From Entomomonas sp. E2T0 (lineage in GTDB: Bacteria > Pseudomonadota > Gammaproteobacteria > Pseudomonadales > Pseudomonadaceae): a stretch of 64,000 bases of DNA. Where the stretch lies: positions 2,604,001-2,668,000 of the forward strand of contig NZ_CP094972.1 in assembly GCF_025985425.1 (NCBI RefSeq), written 5' to 3'. The notes beneath the pieces are model-generated. The model was not told the DNA's origin and searched no databases. It saw nothing but the letters and a program-made list of their open reading frames with translations. Positions 32,496 to 41,786 of the stretch are shown here, piece after piece; position 1 is the stretch's first letter; every line of letters starts with the position of its first letter. The position numbers and the translations under genes are program-made.

Positions 32496-33110
32496 ATGAC
32501 TATACAGCTACTTCCTGAAATAGAACAATTTTTACTCTGTCCTACACCTGATTCTTGGTTAGAACAAGCCAAGCAAAAAGAAAATGAAGCTATTTTATTA
32601 ATTGATCATGCTAATTGTGAAAAAAAAGCTGCTTTTACCGCATTAAACTTAATAGTCCGTTATACTGAATTCGAAGATTTACAATATAAACTTTCTCGCT
32701 TAGCCCGTGAAGAATTACGCCATTTTGAGCAAGTAGCTGCCATCATGAAAAAGCGTAATATCGAATATGTATTTTTAGAAGCAGCACAATATGCTCAACG
32801 ATTACGTAAACATCTAAGAAAACCTGACCCAGAACGTATGATTGATATTTTAATTATAGGTGCCTTTATCGAGGCTCGTTCTTGTGAGCGCTTTTATCGG
32901 GTTGCCCCCTATGTAGATGATGAGTTAGCAAAATTTTATTTATCTCTTTTAAAGTCAGAAGGTCGTCACTACCAAGACTATTTAAAACTAGCTGAAAAGT
33001 ACTCTCCTGAACCAATTGATGAACGTGTGGCTTTCTTTGCAGAAATAGAAAAACAAGCCATTCTAACTCCTGATAATACTTTCAGATTCCATAGTGGCGC
33101 TGTAATATAA
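32496..33110 (+). CDS. miaE: tRNA 2-methylthio-N6-isopentenyladenosine-37 hydroxylase MiaE
   Basis: 204 aa ferritin-like diiron monooxygenase that hydroxylates the isopentenyl group of ms2i6A-37 in tRNA. Iron ligands are visible as E73-x-x-H76 (EELRHFE), E126 (FIEARS) and E155-x-x-H158 (SEGRHYQ), the family arrangement. Length is typical. No Shine-Dalgarno is apparent in the AT-rich leader. It stands alone between divergent DUF1287 and the SMI1/KNR4 gene. Confidence 0.93.
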   Translation: MTIQLLPEIEQFLLCPTPDSWLEQAKQKENEAILLIDHANCEKKAAFTALNLIVRYTEFEDLQYKLSRLAREELRHFEQVAAIMKKRNIEYVFLEAAQYAQRLRKHLRKPDPERMIDILIIGAFIEARSCERFYRVAPYVDDELAKFYLSLLKSEGRHYQDYLKLAEKYSPEPIDERVAFFAEIEKQAILTPDNTFRFHSGAVI

Positions 33111-33280
33111 AAATAACATTTTCTGTATAAATTCCTCTATAACAAACTTATAACTTATGCAATAATAACTCTATAAGTTACTAAATTAGTATCATCAATT
33201 AATAACTTAAAATAAATTCCATAAACCGTTTATTATTGTACAAATTTAGCGTCCCATTGCTACAATGCAGGTTTAGAGTA

Positions 33281-33844
33281 ATGAGCTTAACATTTAAAAA
33301 ATTTGGTTATACTTCAAAATCATCAGAGACTGTAAAAAATATTAATGGCTTCAAGAACAGCAATTTGCAACTTCAAAAGAAACTATTAGAAGCTTATAAT
33401 CAACCTCTGCCAACACTTGAAGATATAGCATTATTTGAAGAACAAACTAATATTCAATTACCAGAAGATTATTCTAACTTTTTACTCACTATCAATGGTG
33501 GATATCCAAATTACTATTATATTCCTACTATTGAGAGTACAGTAGATCACTTTTACCCTTTTAACTGTCCATTTCAAACTAGCTCAATGAATGATCTGTT
33601 AGTTCTTAACAAAAAAGACTTCTTCAAAGATGATCGTTACAACTACCTACCTATTGCTTGCTCACTGGGTGGTGATGAGTATTTAATGGGACTAAAAGCT
33701 GATGGAACAAACCCTATTTACTTATATAATTTCAGTGATTTATCACTTATAGATTTTGATGAATCAAAACTAGTTTTTGTAGCTGACTCTTTTTCTGTTT
33801 TGCTTAATTTACTAGTACCCTATGAAAAAGCTCAAAAATTATAA
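33281..33844 (+). CDS. SMI1/KNR4-family protein
   Basis: 187 aa from the ATG at 33281; the frame runs back to a TTG at 33236 without a ribosome-binding site. The SMI1/KNR4 (SUKH) fold is indicated by IALFEEQTNIQLPEDYSNFLLTI followed by NGGYPN, and by LPIACSLGGDEYLMGL. In bacteria this family commonly provides immunity against polymorphic or contact-dependent toxins. No toxin gene is adjacent, so it may be a stray immunity protein or have a housekeeping role. No signal peptide, so cytoplasmic. Confidence 0.8.
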   Translation: MSLTFKKFGYTSKSSETVKNINGFKNSNLQLQKKLLEAYNQPLPTLEDIALFEEQTNIQLPEDYSNFLLTINGGYPNYYYIPTIESTVDHFYPFNCPFQTSSMNDLLVLNKKDFFKDDRYNYLPIACSLGGDEYLMGLKADGTNPIYLYNFSDLSLIDFDESKLVFVADSFSVLLNLLVPYEKAQKL

Positions 33845-33927
33845 TTATTTATTTTATTATTAACCTAATTAATAGTTTTACTACTTTATATAATTTACTA
33901 ATCAAAATAATTAACGAATAACTAAAG

Positions 33928-35025
33928 ATGGATAAAATAGATTACGTTGTAATTGGTGCTGGTGTAGTTGGCCTAGCTATTGCGAGAAAGTTAGCTGTAA
34001 TTGGTAATGATGTTATTATTATTGAAAAAGAAACAGCTATTGGTACTGAAACAAGCTCTCGTAACAGTGAAGTAATTCATGCAGGTATTTACTACTCTAC
34101 TAACTCGTTAAAAGCAAAACTTTGTGTACAAGGTAATCAATTACTCTATGAGTATTGTGAACAGCATAATGTAGACTTTAAACGTTGTGGCAAACTAATT
34201 GTTGCCACTAATAATAATCAAATTAAAGAATTACAAGCGCTTCAAAGACAAGCGTCTGCTAACAATGTACCTCCATTAACTTGGTTAGATAAAGATCAAG
34301 TTACCGCATTAGAACCTGAACTTAATGCTACATGCGCTCTACTTTCACCCAGCACAGGTATTATTGATAGTCATGGTTATATGCTTGCCTTACAAGGTGA
34401 TTTAGAAGCTAACGGTGGAATGATTGCGCTTAATAGTCCTGTTCAATCTGCCAAATTAACTGCTGAAGGGATTATCCTAACAATCGCTGGAGACGAACCT
34501 TTTCAGTTATTAGCTAAAAAGGTGATCAATTGTGCTGGACTTTATGCTACTCAATTAGCTCAAAACTTTGCAGGATTGCCAAAGCAATATATCCCTAAAG
34601 AGTATTATGCAAAAGGTAGTTATTTCAGCTTAGCAAAACGTGCACCTTTTTCTCATTTAATCTATCCAGTACCTGAAGCAGGTGGCCTTGGGGTACATCT
34701 AACACTTGACTTAGCAGGCCAAGCTCGCTTTGGCCCTGATGTAGAATGGATTACTGAACTTGACTACTCAGTAGATCAACAGCGTTGTAATAAATTTTAT
34801 GCGGCTATTCGTAATTATTGGCCTAACCTTCCTGATGATACATTACAGGCTGCCTACAGTGGTATAAGGCCTAAAATCACTCCCCAAGGAGCAACAGCTG
34901 CGGACTTTAGAATAGATAGTTCAACAACTCATGGAGTTAATGGATTAATTAATCTATTTGCAATAGAGTCACCTGGGTTGACTGCTTCATTGGCTATAGC
35001 AGATTATGTAGTTACCCTACTCTAA
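33928..35025 (+). CDS. lhgO: L-2-hydroxyglutarate oxidase-like FAD-dependent oxidoreductase
   Basis: 365 aa DAO-family flavoprotein. FAD is bound by the N-terminal VVIGAGVVGLAIARKL, followed by TETSSRNSEVIHAGIYY, characteristic of the LhgO/L2HGDH group, and the C-terminal IESPGLTASLAIADYV. E. coli LhgO oxidises L-2-hydroxyglutarate to 2-oxoglutarate with electrons entering the quinone pool. No csiD or gab genes lie next to it, so the substrate is assigned by family only. Confidence 0.82.
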   Translation: MDKIDYVVIGAGVVGLAIARKLAVIGNDVIIIEKETAIGTETSSRNSEVIHAGIYYSTNSLKAKLCVQGNQLLYEYCEQHNVDFKRCGKLIVATNNNQIKELQALQRQASANNVPPLTWLDKDQVTALEPELNATCALLSPSTGIIDSHGYMLALQGDLEANGGMIALNSPVQSAKLTAEGIILTIAGDEPFQLLAKKVINCAGLYATQLAQNFAGLPKQYIPKEYYAKGSYFSLAKRAPFSHLIYPVPEAGGLGVHLTLDLAGQARFGPDVEWITELDYSVDQQRCNKFYAAIRNYWPNLPDDTLQAAYSGIRPKITPQGATAADFRIDSSTTHGVNGLINLFAIESPGLTASLAIADYVVTLL

Positions 35026-35040
35026 ACTAATTAATTTTTA

Positions 35041-35077
35041 ATGGATAGTTAGTCATCTAAATTTACTAACTACCCAT
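35041..35077. terminator. Hairpin between convergent lhgO and L,D-transpeptidase genes
   Basis: Imperfect 13-bp stem ATGGATAGTTAGT / ACTAACTACCCAT with one mismatch and an 11-base loop, lying in the 62-base gap between convergent genes. U runs are weak on both sides. Confidence 0.55.
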
Positions 35078-35087
35078 TAATACTTTA

Positions 35088-36143
35088 TTATTCTTCTATA
35101 CCTTCAGATAAATCATTTAACTTTTGTGCTTCTTGCTCTTTATGCTCTTCTCTTTGTTGATCTGCATTTTCAGCATGGTTAGCACCTTCTTCAGGTGTTG
35201 CTGGCGCTTCTTCAACTACCTGTGTTTGCATCGGAATTCCTTCCGTATTACCTATTTGCACAGGAATACCGTCGTGGTGACTAGCAACCATCTTAGCAAG
35301 CGACATATCTACCACAAAATTAGGGTTATTATATCGTTTCTGAGCATTCAAGATAAATTGCTCTACATCTGGTGCAGGATGTTCATCTAAAGCCTTATGT
35401 GCTTCAAAATAAATCTTTCCATTCTCAACACCTATTTTATAAGGTTGAGTCACAATAGTAACCTTTGTACCCATTGGTAAAATACCAAATAGATAAGTAA
35501 CATCAGGATTCAGCATTCTAAAACAACCATGGCTAGTACGTGTACCAATGCCAAATTGTTTATTAGAACCATGAATTAAGTAACCACTAAATCCTAACTG
35601 TATCTTATAAGGGCCTAATGGATTATCTGGACCTGGTGGTACTACTGCGGGTAGTGGATCACCATCTTCAGCATGCTCTTTGCGTATTGAAGCAGGTGGA
35701 ACCCAAGAAGGATCCTTAACTTTGCCCACTACTTTAGTAGCGCCTAAAGGTGAGCCCCAACCTTCACGACCAATACCTAATGGAAACGTATAGACAATAT
35801 CTTGACCTTTTGGATAATAATAGAGACGATACTCTGGCAAATTAATTACAATACCTTCACGAGCGCTATCAGGTAAAATATAGCGAGTAGGTAATAAAAT
35901 ATCTGTACCCTCACCAGGCAACCAAGCATCTATACCAGGATTTGCGGCAATCATTTGACTATAACCTAAGCTATAAGTATCACCTAAATCAACAAACGTA
36001 TCTTCATACTTAGCTTTAATAATCTGCATCTGTCCGATTAAATCTTCACCTTCTGCAGGCAATTTATACTGAACTGCAAATACATTAGTAGCCAAGGCAC
36101 CCCATAAAAGACTACTAATAATAACTCTAGACAAACGCACCAT
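35088..36143 (-). CDS. L,D-transpeptidase (YkuD family)
   Basis: 351 aa exported enzyme that makes 3-3 peptidoglycan cross-links or attaches lipoprotein. The ATG at 36143 is preferred over an in-frame GTG at 36152; a GTGGGG stretch precedes it. A signal peptide (to about residue 24) is followed by a LysM-like part (to about 90) and the YkuD catalytic domain with LIHGSN and SHGCFRM, whose cysteine is the nucleophile. The C-terminus is a Gln/Glu-rich tail of about 50 residues. It resembles the ErfK/YbiS/YcfS group; the exact reaction cannot be told. Confidence 0.9.
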   Translation of the reverse strand: MVRLSRVIISSLLWGALATNVFAVQYKLPAEGEDLIGQMQIIKAKYEDTFVDLGDTYSLGYSQMIAANPGIDAWLPGEGTDILLPTRYILPDSAREGIVINLPEYRLYYYPKGQDIVYTFPLGIGREGWGSPLGATKVVGKVKDPSWVPPASIRKEHAEDGDPLPAVVPPGPDNPLGPYKIQLGFSGYLIHGSNKQFGIGTRTSHGCFRMLNPDVTYLFGILPMGTKVTIVTQPYKIGVENGKIYFEAHKALDEHPAPDVEQFILNAQKRYNNPNFVVDMSLAKMVASHHDGIPVQIGNTEGIPMQTQVVEEAPATPEEGANHAENADQQREEHKEQEAQKLNDLSEGIEE

Positions 36144-36291
36144 GCACCCCACTCAACCTAAAAATTAATAATATTAAAAATTTTGGCTATTTTAAAATGT
36201 TCGCCATTTTAACCAGTTTATAATCAACCTTATAGTACTAAATAGTAATAAACTACAACAATTTTATAAGTTATTAATTATTTGTTTATAT

Positions 36292-36894
36292 TCACTTTAA
36301 TAATGGTTGTAACTTCTGCCAAACATCTTCCATTATAATTGCTTGCCCTTTAGTATTAGGATGTACCCCATCCGTCTGCATTAAATCTGGATTACCCCCT
36401 GTATTCACTACAATAGAAGGTAATAAAGCCACTTCTTGTTCCTTCGCCACAGTTGGATAAACAGCTACAAATCGATCTAAATATTGCTGGCCATAGTTTG
36501 GTGGTAATTGTATTCCCACCAATAATACTGTTGCTTGTTGTTTAGCAAGACTTACCATTTGTGTTAAATTTTTTTCAATTAATTTTGGTGGTGTTCCACG
36601 CAGACCATCATTACCACCTAATTCAATTACCACCACATCTGGCTTATATTTCTCTAATAAATTAGGTAACCTTGCAACACCATTCGTTGAAGTATCACCC
36701 GAAATAGATGCATTAATTAATTGGTAATTATATTGTTTATCTTTTAAGCGTTGCTCTAGTAAATTTACCCAGCCTTGACTGACCTCAATACCAAAACCTG
36801 CACTAATACTATCCCCCACAATAAGCAATGTTTTGCCGCTAGCAATAGGTATAGTAAATAATGCCATGATAATAATTAGCATTCTTTTAAACAT
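36292..36894 (-). CDS. tesA: Arylesterase / acyl-CoA thioesterase I TesA
   Basis: 200 aa SGNH-hydrolase of the periplasm. A signal peptide (about 1-20) is followed by block I GDSISAGFG with nucleophile S29, the block III asparagine in ELGGNDGLRG, and D175/H178 in TDGVHPN near the C-terminus. It hydrolyses acyl thioesters and lysophospholipids in E. coli and Pseudomonas. It is divergent from the ABC pair, as in E. coli where tesA faces ybbA. Confidence 0.92.
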   Translation of the reverse strand: MFKRMLIIIMALFTIPIASGKTLLIVGDSISAGFGIEVSQGWVNLLEQRLKDKQYNYQLINASISGDTSTNGVARLPNLLEKYKPDVVVIELGGNDGLRGTPPKLIEKNLTQMVSLAKQQATVLLVGIQLPPNYGQQYLDRFVAVYPTVAKEQEVALLPSIVVNTGGNPDLMQTDGVHPNTKGQAIIMEDVWQKLQPLLK

Positions 36895-37255
36895 CTGAGC
36901 AATCCTATAAGCAAAAGTATCTTCAATTTAAAACAAGATACCTTCTCTTTACAACCATCCTTTATTGTCTAAATATTACACCGACCCTATTGATAATTAA
37001 GTATTTTTATAACTTCTTAAAAGCCGAGCGTAACTATTTGATATTGAATAGTTATATTATTTAATAACCATACAACCATGTGTTATATAGTTTTAAAATT
37101 AAACATTAGAATTAAATATATACATATTAAATATTGTAGTTACTTTAATATACTTTTTAAAATAGTTATTAAATTAAAAAATAGAATGGGAATATAAATA
37201 AAAATATTACCTGTCGTCCTTATATTTTTATTTATATACAAGGGGTTATAACAGT
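36895..37255. other. Divergent tesA / ybbA intergenic region
   Basis: A 361-base, very AT-rich gap. It holds a short inverted repeat AACTATT / AATAGTT near 37040 and, at its right end, a long hairpin directly before the ybbA ribosome-binding site (listed separately). No ORF or RNA gene was recognised. Promoters for both genes must lie here, but AT-richness makes -10 calls unreliable. Confidence 0.45.
37192..37237 (+). promoter_or_regulatory. Long leader hairpin upstream of ybbA, loop complementary to the ribosome-binding site
   Basis: A perfect 16-bp A/T stem (37192-37207 with 37222-37237) encloses the 14-base loop TACCTGTCGTCCTT. The ybbA ribosome-binding site AAGGGG (37240-37245) begins two bases after the stem. 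The loop end CCTT (37218-37221) is complementary to AAGG of that site, so a pseudoknot-like structure could hide it. This is a sequence-based structural inference. Confidence 0.55.
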
Positions 37256-37924
37256 ATGATTTTGAGTGCACAGCAAGTTGGAAAAGTGATTAAGGGTGAA
37301 CAAGACCTTGTCATTTTACAAGACATTAGTTTTGATCTTAAAGCAGGTGATAGTTTAGCCATTGTAGGAAGCTCAGGTTCAGGTAAATCAACATTATTAG
37401 GACTACTTGCTGGTTTAGATACACCTAGCTCTGGCACTATTACATTAGCAGGAAAAATACTCAATCAATTAAATGAAGATCAGCGTGCTGCCGTAAGGGC
37501 TGAGAATGTTGGTTTTGTTTTTCAATCTTTTCAATTGCTTGATACATTAACAGCATTAGAAAATGTCATGTTACCCTTGGAGTTAGAGGGAAATAGTAAT
37601 GCTAACAAACAAGCACACCAATTATTAGCAAGAGTAGGATTAAAACATCGCCTGCATCACTACCCTAAACAGCTATCAGGTGGTGAACAGCAAAGAGTTG
37701 CTATTGCTCGTGCCTTTGCCTCAAACCCTAAAATATTATTTGCCGATGAGCCAACAGGTAATTTAGATACTCATACAGGCGAACATATTAGCGATTTATT
37801 ATTTGAACTTAATAGAGAACAATCTACAACACTAGTATTAGTAACTCATGAAGAACGACTCGCGAAACGTTGTCAACGACAAATTCAAATTGAAGCGGGT
37901 CAACTTACAAATGAGGCTAACTAA
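37256..37924 (+). CDS. ybbA: ABC transporter ATP-binding protein (YbbA/LolD-like)
   Basis: 222 aa ATPase. Walker A is GSSGSGKST (38-46), the Q-loop is near FQSF, the signature is LSGGEQQRVAIARA (from 140) and Walker B is ILFADEPTGNLD (160-171). This is the MacB/LolD/FtsE group that drives mechanotransmission rather than classic transport. It is paired with the downstream FtsX-type permease, 2 bases away. In E. coli the equivalent pair lies divergent from tesA, supporting the name. Confidence 0.9.
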   Translation: MILSAQQVGKVIKGEQDLVILQDISFDLKAGDSLAIVGSSGSGKSTLLGLLAGLDTPSSGTITLAGKILNQLNEDQRAAVRAENVGFVFQSFQLLDTLTALENVMLPLELEGNSNANKQAHQLLARVGLKHRLHHYPKQLSGGEQQRVAIARAFASNPKILFADEPTGNLDTHTGEHISDLLFELNREQSTTLVLVTHEERLAKRCQRQIQIEAGQLTNEAN

Positions 37925-37926
37925 GG

Positions 37927-40434
37927 ATGAGTAAGCTGGTTCCTATCAAATTATTCTCTCTCGCTTTTAGGCAACTGTTAAGAGATATAAGAGCAGGCGA
38001 GTTACGAATTTTATTCTTTGCTTTAATGATAGCTGTTACTTGTAGCACCGCTATTGGTTACTTTAGTGCTCGTTTACAAGCTTCAATGGAGACAAAAGCT
38101 GGTGAATTTTTAGCGGCAGACCTTGTTATTAGTGGTAGTTCTCCTGCAACCACTGAACAAATTAATGAAGGTGAAAAACTAGGCTTAACACAAGCCAAAA
38201 CAGTTTCTTTTAGTACTGTTGTCATTAATCAAGATGAGATGCAGTTAGTAGGTGTTAAAGCGGTAGATAATAACTATCCCTTACGTGGACAACTAAAATA
38301 CAAAACTGCTTTTGATATAACAGAACAAACAACATCTAATGGCCCTCCTGCTGGTGAAGTATGGGCTGAACAACGCTTATTTATCGCATTAAACGTTAAC
38401 TTAGGGGATATGATTAATATTGGTAATGCTCAATTACGCGTCACCAAAATTCTAACTTATGAACCTGATCGCTCAATGGATTTTTATACGTTAAACCCTC
38501 ATATTCTTATGAATATGTCTGATCTACCTGCCACCAATGCCATACAACCTGGTAGTCGTGCTAGTTATCGGCAACTTTGGGCAGGTACAGCAGAAGCCAT
38601 CAATCAATATCACACCAAAATCACACCAACCATTGCCCCTCACCAACGTATTTTAACAGGGAAAGATGGCAATATTCAGCTAAACAATACACTGAGTAGA
38701 GGTGAAAACTATTTAAACTTAGCTAGCTTAGTAGCTATCTTGTTAGCCAGTGTAGCAGTTGCTCTCTCAGCCAATCAGTTTGCTACTCAACGTTTTGATA
38801 GTAGTGCATTACTGCGTTGTTTAGGTCTATCACGCAAGCAAGTGCTAATACTTTATACACTGCAACTTGCTTATATTGGCTTAATCGCCTGTATCTTAGG
38901 CGCTGCTTTAGGTTGGTTAGTACAATTAGGTTTATTTAAATTACTTGCTGGATTAGTTAGTGGCGTTCTTCCTTCTGTTGGCCTATCTCCAGCTTTAGCT
39001 GGTATAGCTACAGGCTTAATTGCTTTGGCAGGCTTTGCTATTCCGCCCTTAGCCGCATTGGGTAATACACCACCAATCCGTGTCTTACGCCAAGACATTT
39101 TCCCTACACCTCCTCGTAGTTGGTTTGTTTACGGTCTTGCTATCCTAGCTTTAGCCATTATCATGTGGAGACTTAGTTTAGATATTAGGTTAACTCTTTC
39201 ACTAATGGGAGGCGGCTTAATAGCTATTGCTATGCTAGGTGGCCTATTATTATGGGGATTAAAAGGTTTAAGAAAACTATTAACAAAAGCCTCTTTACCT
39301 TGGCGATTAGGATTAGGACAATTACTCCACTATCCAATACGTGCTATTGGTCAAATTTTAGCCTTTGGTGTTATTTTAATGGCTATGGCTTTGATTATCT
39401 TACTACGTAGTGAATTATTAGATACATGGCAAAAGCAACTTCCGAAAAATGCGCCTAACTATTTTGCTATGAATATTACTGATGCTGAATTACCGCTATT
39501 TCAAGAACAGGTAAAGCAACTGTCTAACCATATTGCTCCCTATTATCCAATTATTGCTGGACGCTTAACAGAAGTAAAAGGAACGCCTGTTGCGCAACTA
39601 AACTTAACAGGTCGTGGAGATAATGCTACCCACCGTGACCTTAGCTTGACTTGGACAGCAGAACTGCCCAGTGAAAATATCATTACCAGTGGTGCATGGT
39701 GGTCTGACTCAACTGAAGATAAAACATTAGTTAAAGTTTCTTTAGAAGACGAATTAGCAAAAAGTTTAGGAGCCAATATAGGTGATCAACTGACCTTTGT
39801 AATTGGTGGTGTTGAATATAAAACCATTATGACCAGTACACGGAAAATTAATTGGGATAATTTTCAACCAAACTTCTTTGTAATCTTTGATCCAGAAAGT
39901 GTACAAAACATACCTGCTACTTATTTAACAAGCTTTTATATTGCTACTGGGCACGATAAAGAAATTGTTGAACTAGCAAGAAATTTTCCAACTGTTACCT
40001 TGCTGGATATTGATGGGTTACTAAAACAATTAAATACCATCCTTTCTCAAGTGACTATTGCTGTAGAATATATTTTATTATTTGTCTTATTGGCAGGTAT
40101 TACGGTGCTATTTGCTGGCTTACAATCCACGTTAGATAATCGTATTCGCCAAGGTGCTTTATTAAGAACATTAGGTGCCAAAAGACAACTACTAAAACAA
40201 ACACAAATTGCAGAGTTTGCTTTATTAGGTGCTATGGCTGGTGGTTTAGCTGCAATAGGTTGTGAAGTGATTAGTGGATTACTGTACCACTTTACTTTAA
40301 AAATTAGTTGGCACTTTCATCCTTGGTTATTGATATTACCTGTGATTGGGGCGATACTTATTGGCTGCATAGGTGTATGGGGCACTCGACGTACCATTAA
40401 TAGTAGCCCCCTACAAGTATTGCGCGAAGGTTAA
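37927..40434 (+). CDS. ybbP: ABC transporter permease, FtsX family (YbbP-like)
   Basis: 835 aa inner membrane protein with the double-FtsX layout. One helix near residue 30 is followed by a large periplasmic domain (about 55-260), three helices, a middle helix pair, a second periplasmic domain (about 500-700) and three C-terminal helices. RCLGLSRKQVLILYTLQLAYIG and LRTLGAKRQLLKQTQIAEF are the two cytoplasmic coupling segments. Its partner is the ATPase upstream. The substrate is unknown; the family extracts or moves envelope molecules. Confidence 0.9.
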   Translation: MSKLVPIKLFSLAFRQLLRDIRAGELRILFFALMIAVTCSTAIGYFSARLQASMETKAGEFLAADLVISGSSPATTEQINEGEKLGLTQAKTVSFSTVVINQDEMQLVGVKAVDNNYPLRGQLKYKTAFDITEQTTSNGPPAGEVWAEQRLFIALNVNLGDMINIGNAQLRVTKILTYEPDRSMDFYTLNPHILMNMSDLPATNAIQPGSRASYRQLWAGTAEAINQYHTKITPTIAPHQRILTGKDGNIQLNNTLSRGENYLNLASLVAILLASVAVALSANQFATQRFDSSALLRCLGLSRKQVLILYTLQLAYIGLIACILGAALGWLVQLGLFKLLAGLVSGVLPSVGLSPALAGIATGLIALAGFAIPPLAALGNTPPIRVLRQDIFPTPPRSWFVYGLAILALAIIMWRLSLDIRLTLSLMGGGLIAIAMLGGLLLWGLKGLRKLLTKASLPWRLGLGQLLHYPIRAIGQILAFGVILMAMALIILLRSELLDTWQKQLPKNAPNYFAMNITDAELPLFQEQVKQLSNHIAPYYPIIAGRLTEVKGTPVAQLNLTGRGDNATHRDLSLTWTAELPSENIITSGAWWSDSTEDKTLVKVSLEDELAKSLGANIGDQLTFVIGGVEYKTIMTSTRKINWDNFQPNFFVIFDPESVQNIPATYLTSFYIATGHDKEIVELARNFPTVTLLDIDGLLKQLNTILSQVTIAVEYILLFVLLAGITVLFAGLQSTLDNRIRQGALLRTLGAKRQLLKQTQIAEFALLGAMAGGLAAIGCEVISGLLYHFTLKISWHFHPWLLILPVIGAILIGCIGVWGTRRTINSSPLQVLREG

Positions 40435-40467
40435 TTTATTTAAAAATGCTAATATTTTAGAGAATCT

Positions 40468-40962
40468 ATGAGTCGTTATCGTCCACCACGAAAAGCTGGT
40501 ACTGCTCTTATTACCCCAGAAGGTGAAGCTAAATTACGGGCTGAACTACATGAGTTATGGCATGTAAAACGCCCCAAAATCACCCAATCAGTTAGTGAAG
40601 CAGCTGCCCAAGGTGATCGTTCTGAAAATGCTGAATATACCTATGGCAAAAAAATGCTACGGGAAATAGATAGCCGTGTACGTTTTCTAACTAAACGTCT
40701 AGAAGCATTAAAAGTAGTAGATCAACCACCTACCGATCAAACAAAAGTTTATTTTGCTGCATGGGTTAGTTTAGAGGATGAACAAGGTACAGAAATGCGT
40801 TGCCGTATTGTCGGCCCCGATGAATTAGACTTAAAAAACAATCATATTAGTATTGACTCTCCTCTAGCCAGAGCATTACTAGGAAAAACATTAGATGCAG
40901 AAGTAATGGTACAAACACCAACGGGTATTAAACGTTGGTATATTCTAGATATAACTTATTAA
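40468..40962 (+). CDS. greB: Transcription elongation factor GreB
   Basis: 164 aa factor that stimulates cleavage of backtracked RNA by RNA polymerase. The N-terminal coiled coil carries the acidic tip region with ...AQGDRSENAEYTYGKK, and the C-terminal FKBP-like domain binds polymerase. The basic start RYRPPRKAGTALITPEG and overall length fit GreB rather than GreA. It lies 34 bases after the ABC permease and 5 bases before comF, so it is probably in the same operon. Confidence 0.94.
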   Translation: MSRYRPPRKAGTALITPEGEAKLRAELHELWHVKRPKITQSVSEAAAQGDRSENAEYTYGKKMLREIDSRVRFLTKRLEALKVVDQPPTDQTKVYFAAWVSLEDEQGTEMRCRIVGPDELDLKNNHISIDSPLARALLGKTLDAEVMVQTPTGIKRWYILDITY

Positions 40963-40967
40963 ATGTT

Positions 40968-41708
40968 ATGACCAATAGCTTGTTTGCGGTTCTTAAAAAA
41001 CTTAAGCCTTTTTGGCTTACCCTACGACCTACTTGTTTACTGTGCCTAACAACAATTAAAAACAGCACATTAGCTATTTGTGACGATTGCAGAAAAGATT
41101 TACCTGCTATAATACAAGGTTGTCAATATTGTGGTTTACCTATTCCACATCAGGGTATTTGTGGACAATGTCTACAACAACCTCCTAGCTATCATAAGAT
41201 TATAGCCCCTTATCGTTATGACTTCCCTATTGCCCAACTTATTGCTAAATTTAAATACCAACAACAATGGCCTATGGGGTATCTACTAGCATCACTATTA
41301 ATAGAATACTTACAGCAAAATTATAATAATAGCTTAGCCAAACCACAGTATTTAATCCCTGTCCCACAGTCTAAACAACGATTACGACAACGAGGTTTTA
41401 ACCAAGCAGAAATGCTTGCTAAATGGTTAGGTAAAAATTTAACTATACCCACCCAATACCATTTACTTACTAGGGTGATAGATACACCACCCCAACAACA
41501 ACTTTCTGCTAAAAAGCGATTACAAAACTTAAAAAATGCATTTAATATTAATCCTTCTATCAATATTAACAATGCACATTTAGCTATTGTTGACGATGTG
41601 GTTACCACAGGTGCAACAGCTAATATTTTAACTAAAATACTCTATAAAGCAGGCGCTACCAGAGTGGATATTTATACAATTGCTAGAACGCCACAAACTT
41701 TTAAATAA
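40968..41708 (+). CDS. comF: ComF-family phosphoribosyltransferase-like protein
   Basis: 246 aa from the ATG at 40968, just after the greB stop; an upstream in-frame start would lie inside greB. The N-terminal zinc-finger region has four CxxC-type pairs (CLLC, CDDC, CQYC, CGQC). The C-terminal phosphoribosyltransferase fold has the PRPP motif IVDDVVTTGAT and the RQRGFNQAEMLAKWL segment. ComF proteins act in DNA uptake during natural transformation. In Pseudomonas comF commonly neighbours bioB; here the two loci are about 37 kb apart. Confidence 0.9.
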   Translation: MTNSLFAVLKKLKPFWLTLRPTCLLCLTTIKNSTLAICDDCRKDLPAIIQGCQYCGLPIPHQGICGQCLQQPPSYHKIIAPYRYDFPIAQLIAKFKYQQQWPMGYLLASLLIEYLQQNYNNSLAKPQYLIPVPQSKQRLRQRGFNQAEMLAKWLGKNLTIPTQYHLLTRVIDTPPQQQLSAKKRLQNLKNAFNINPSININNAHLAIVDDVVTTGATANILTKILYKAGATRVDIYTIARTPQTFK

Positions 41709-41786
41709 AACCTAAGTTTATTATCTATTAACCAGTGATTTGTACTATAATTTCGCACTAAATTTTAAATTGACAATGGACATAGT

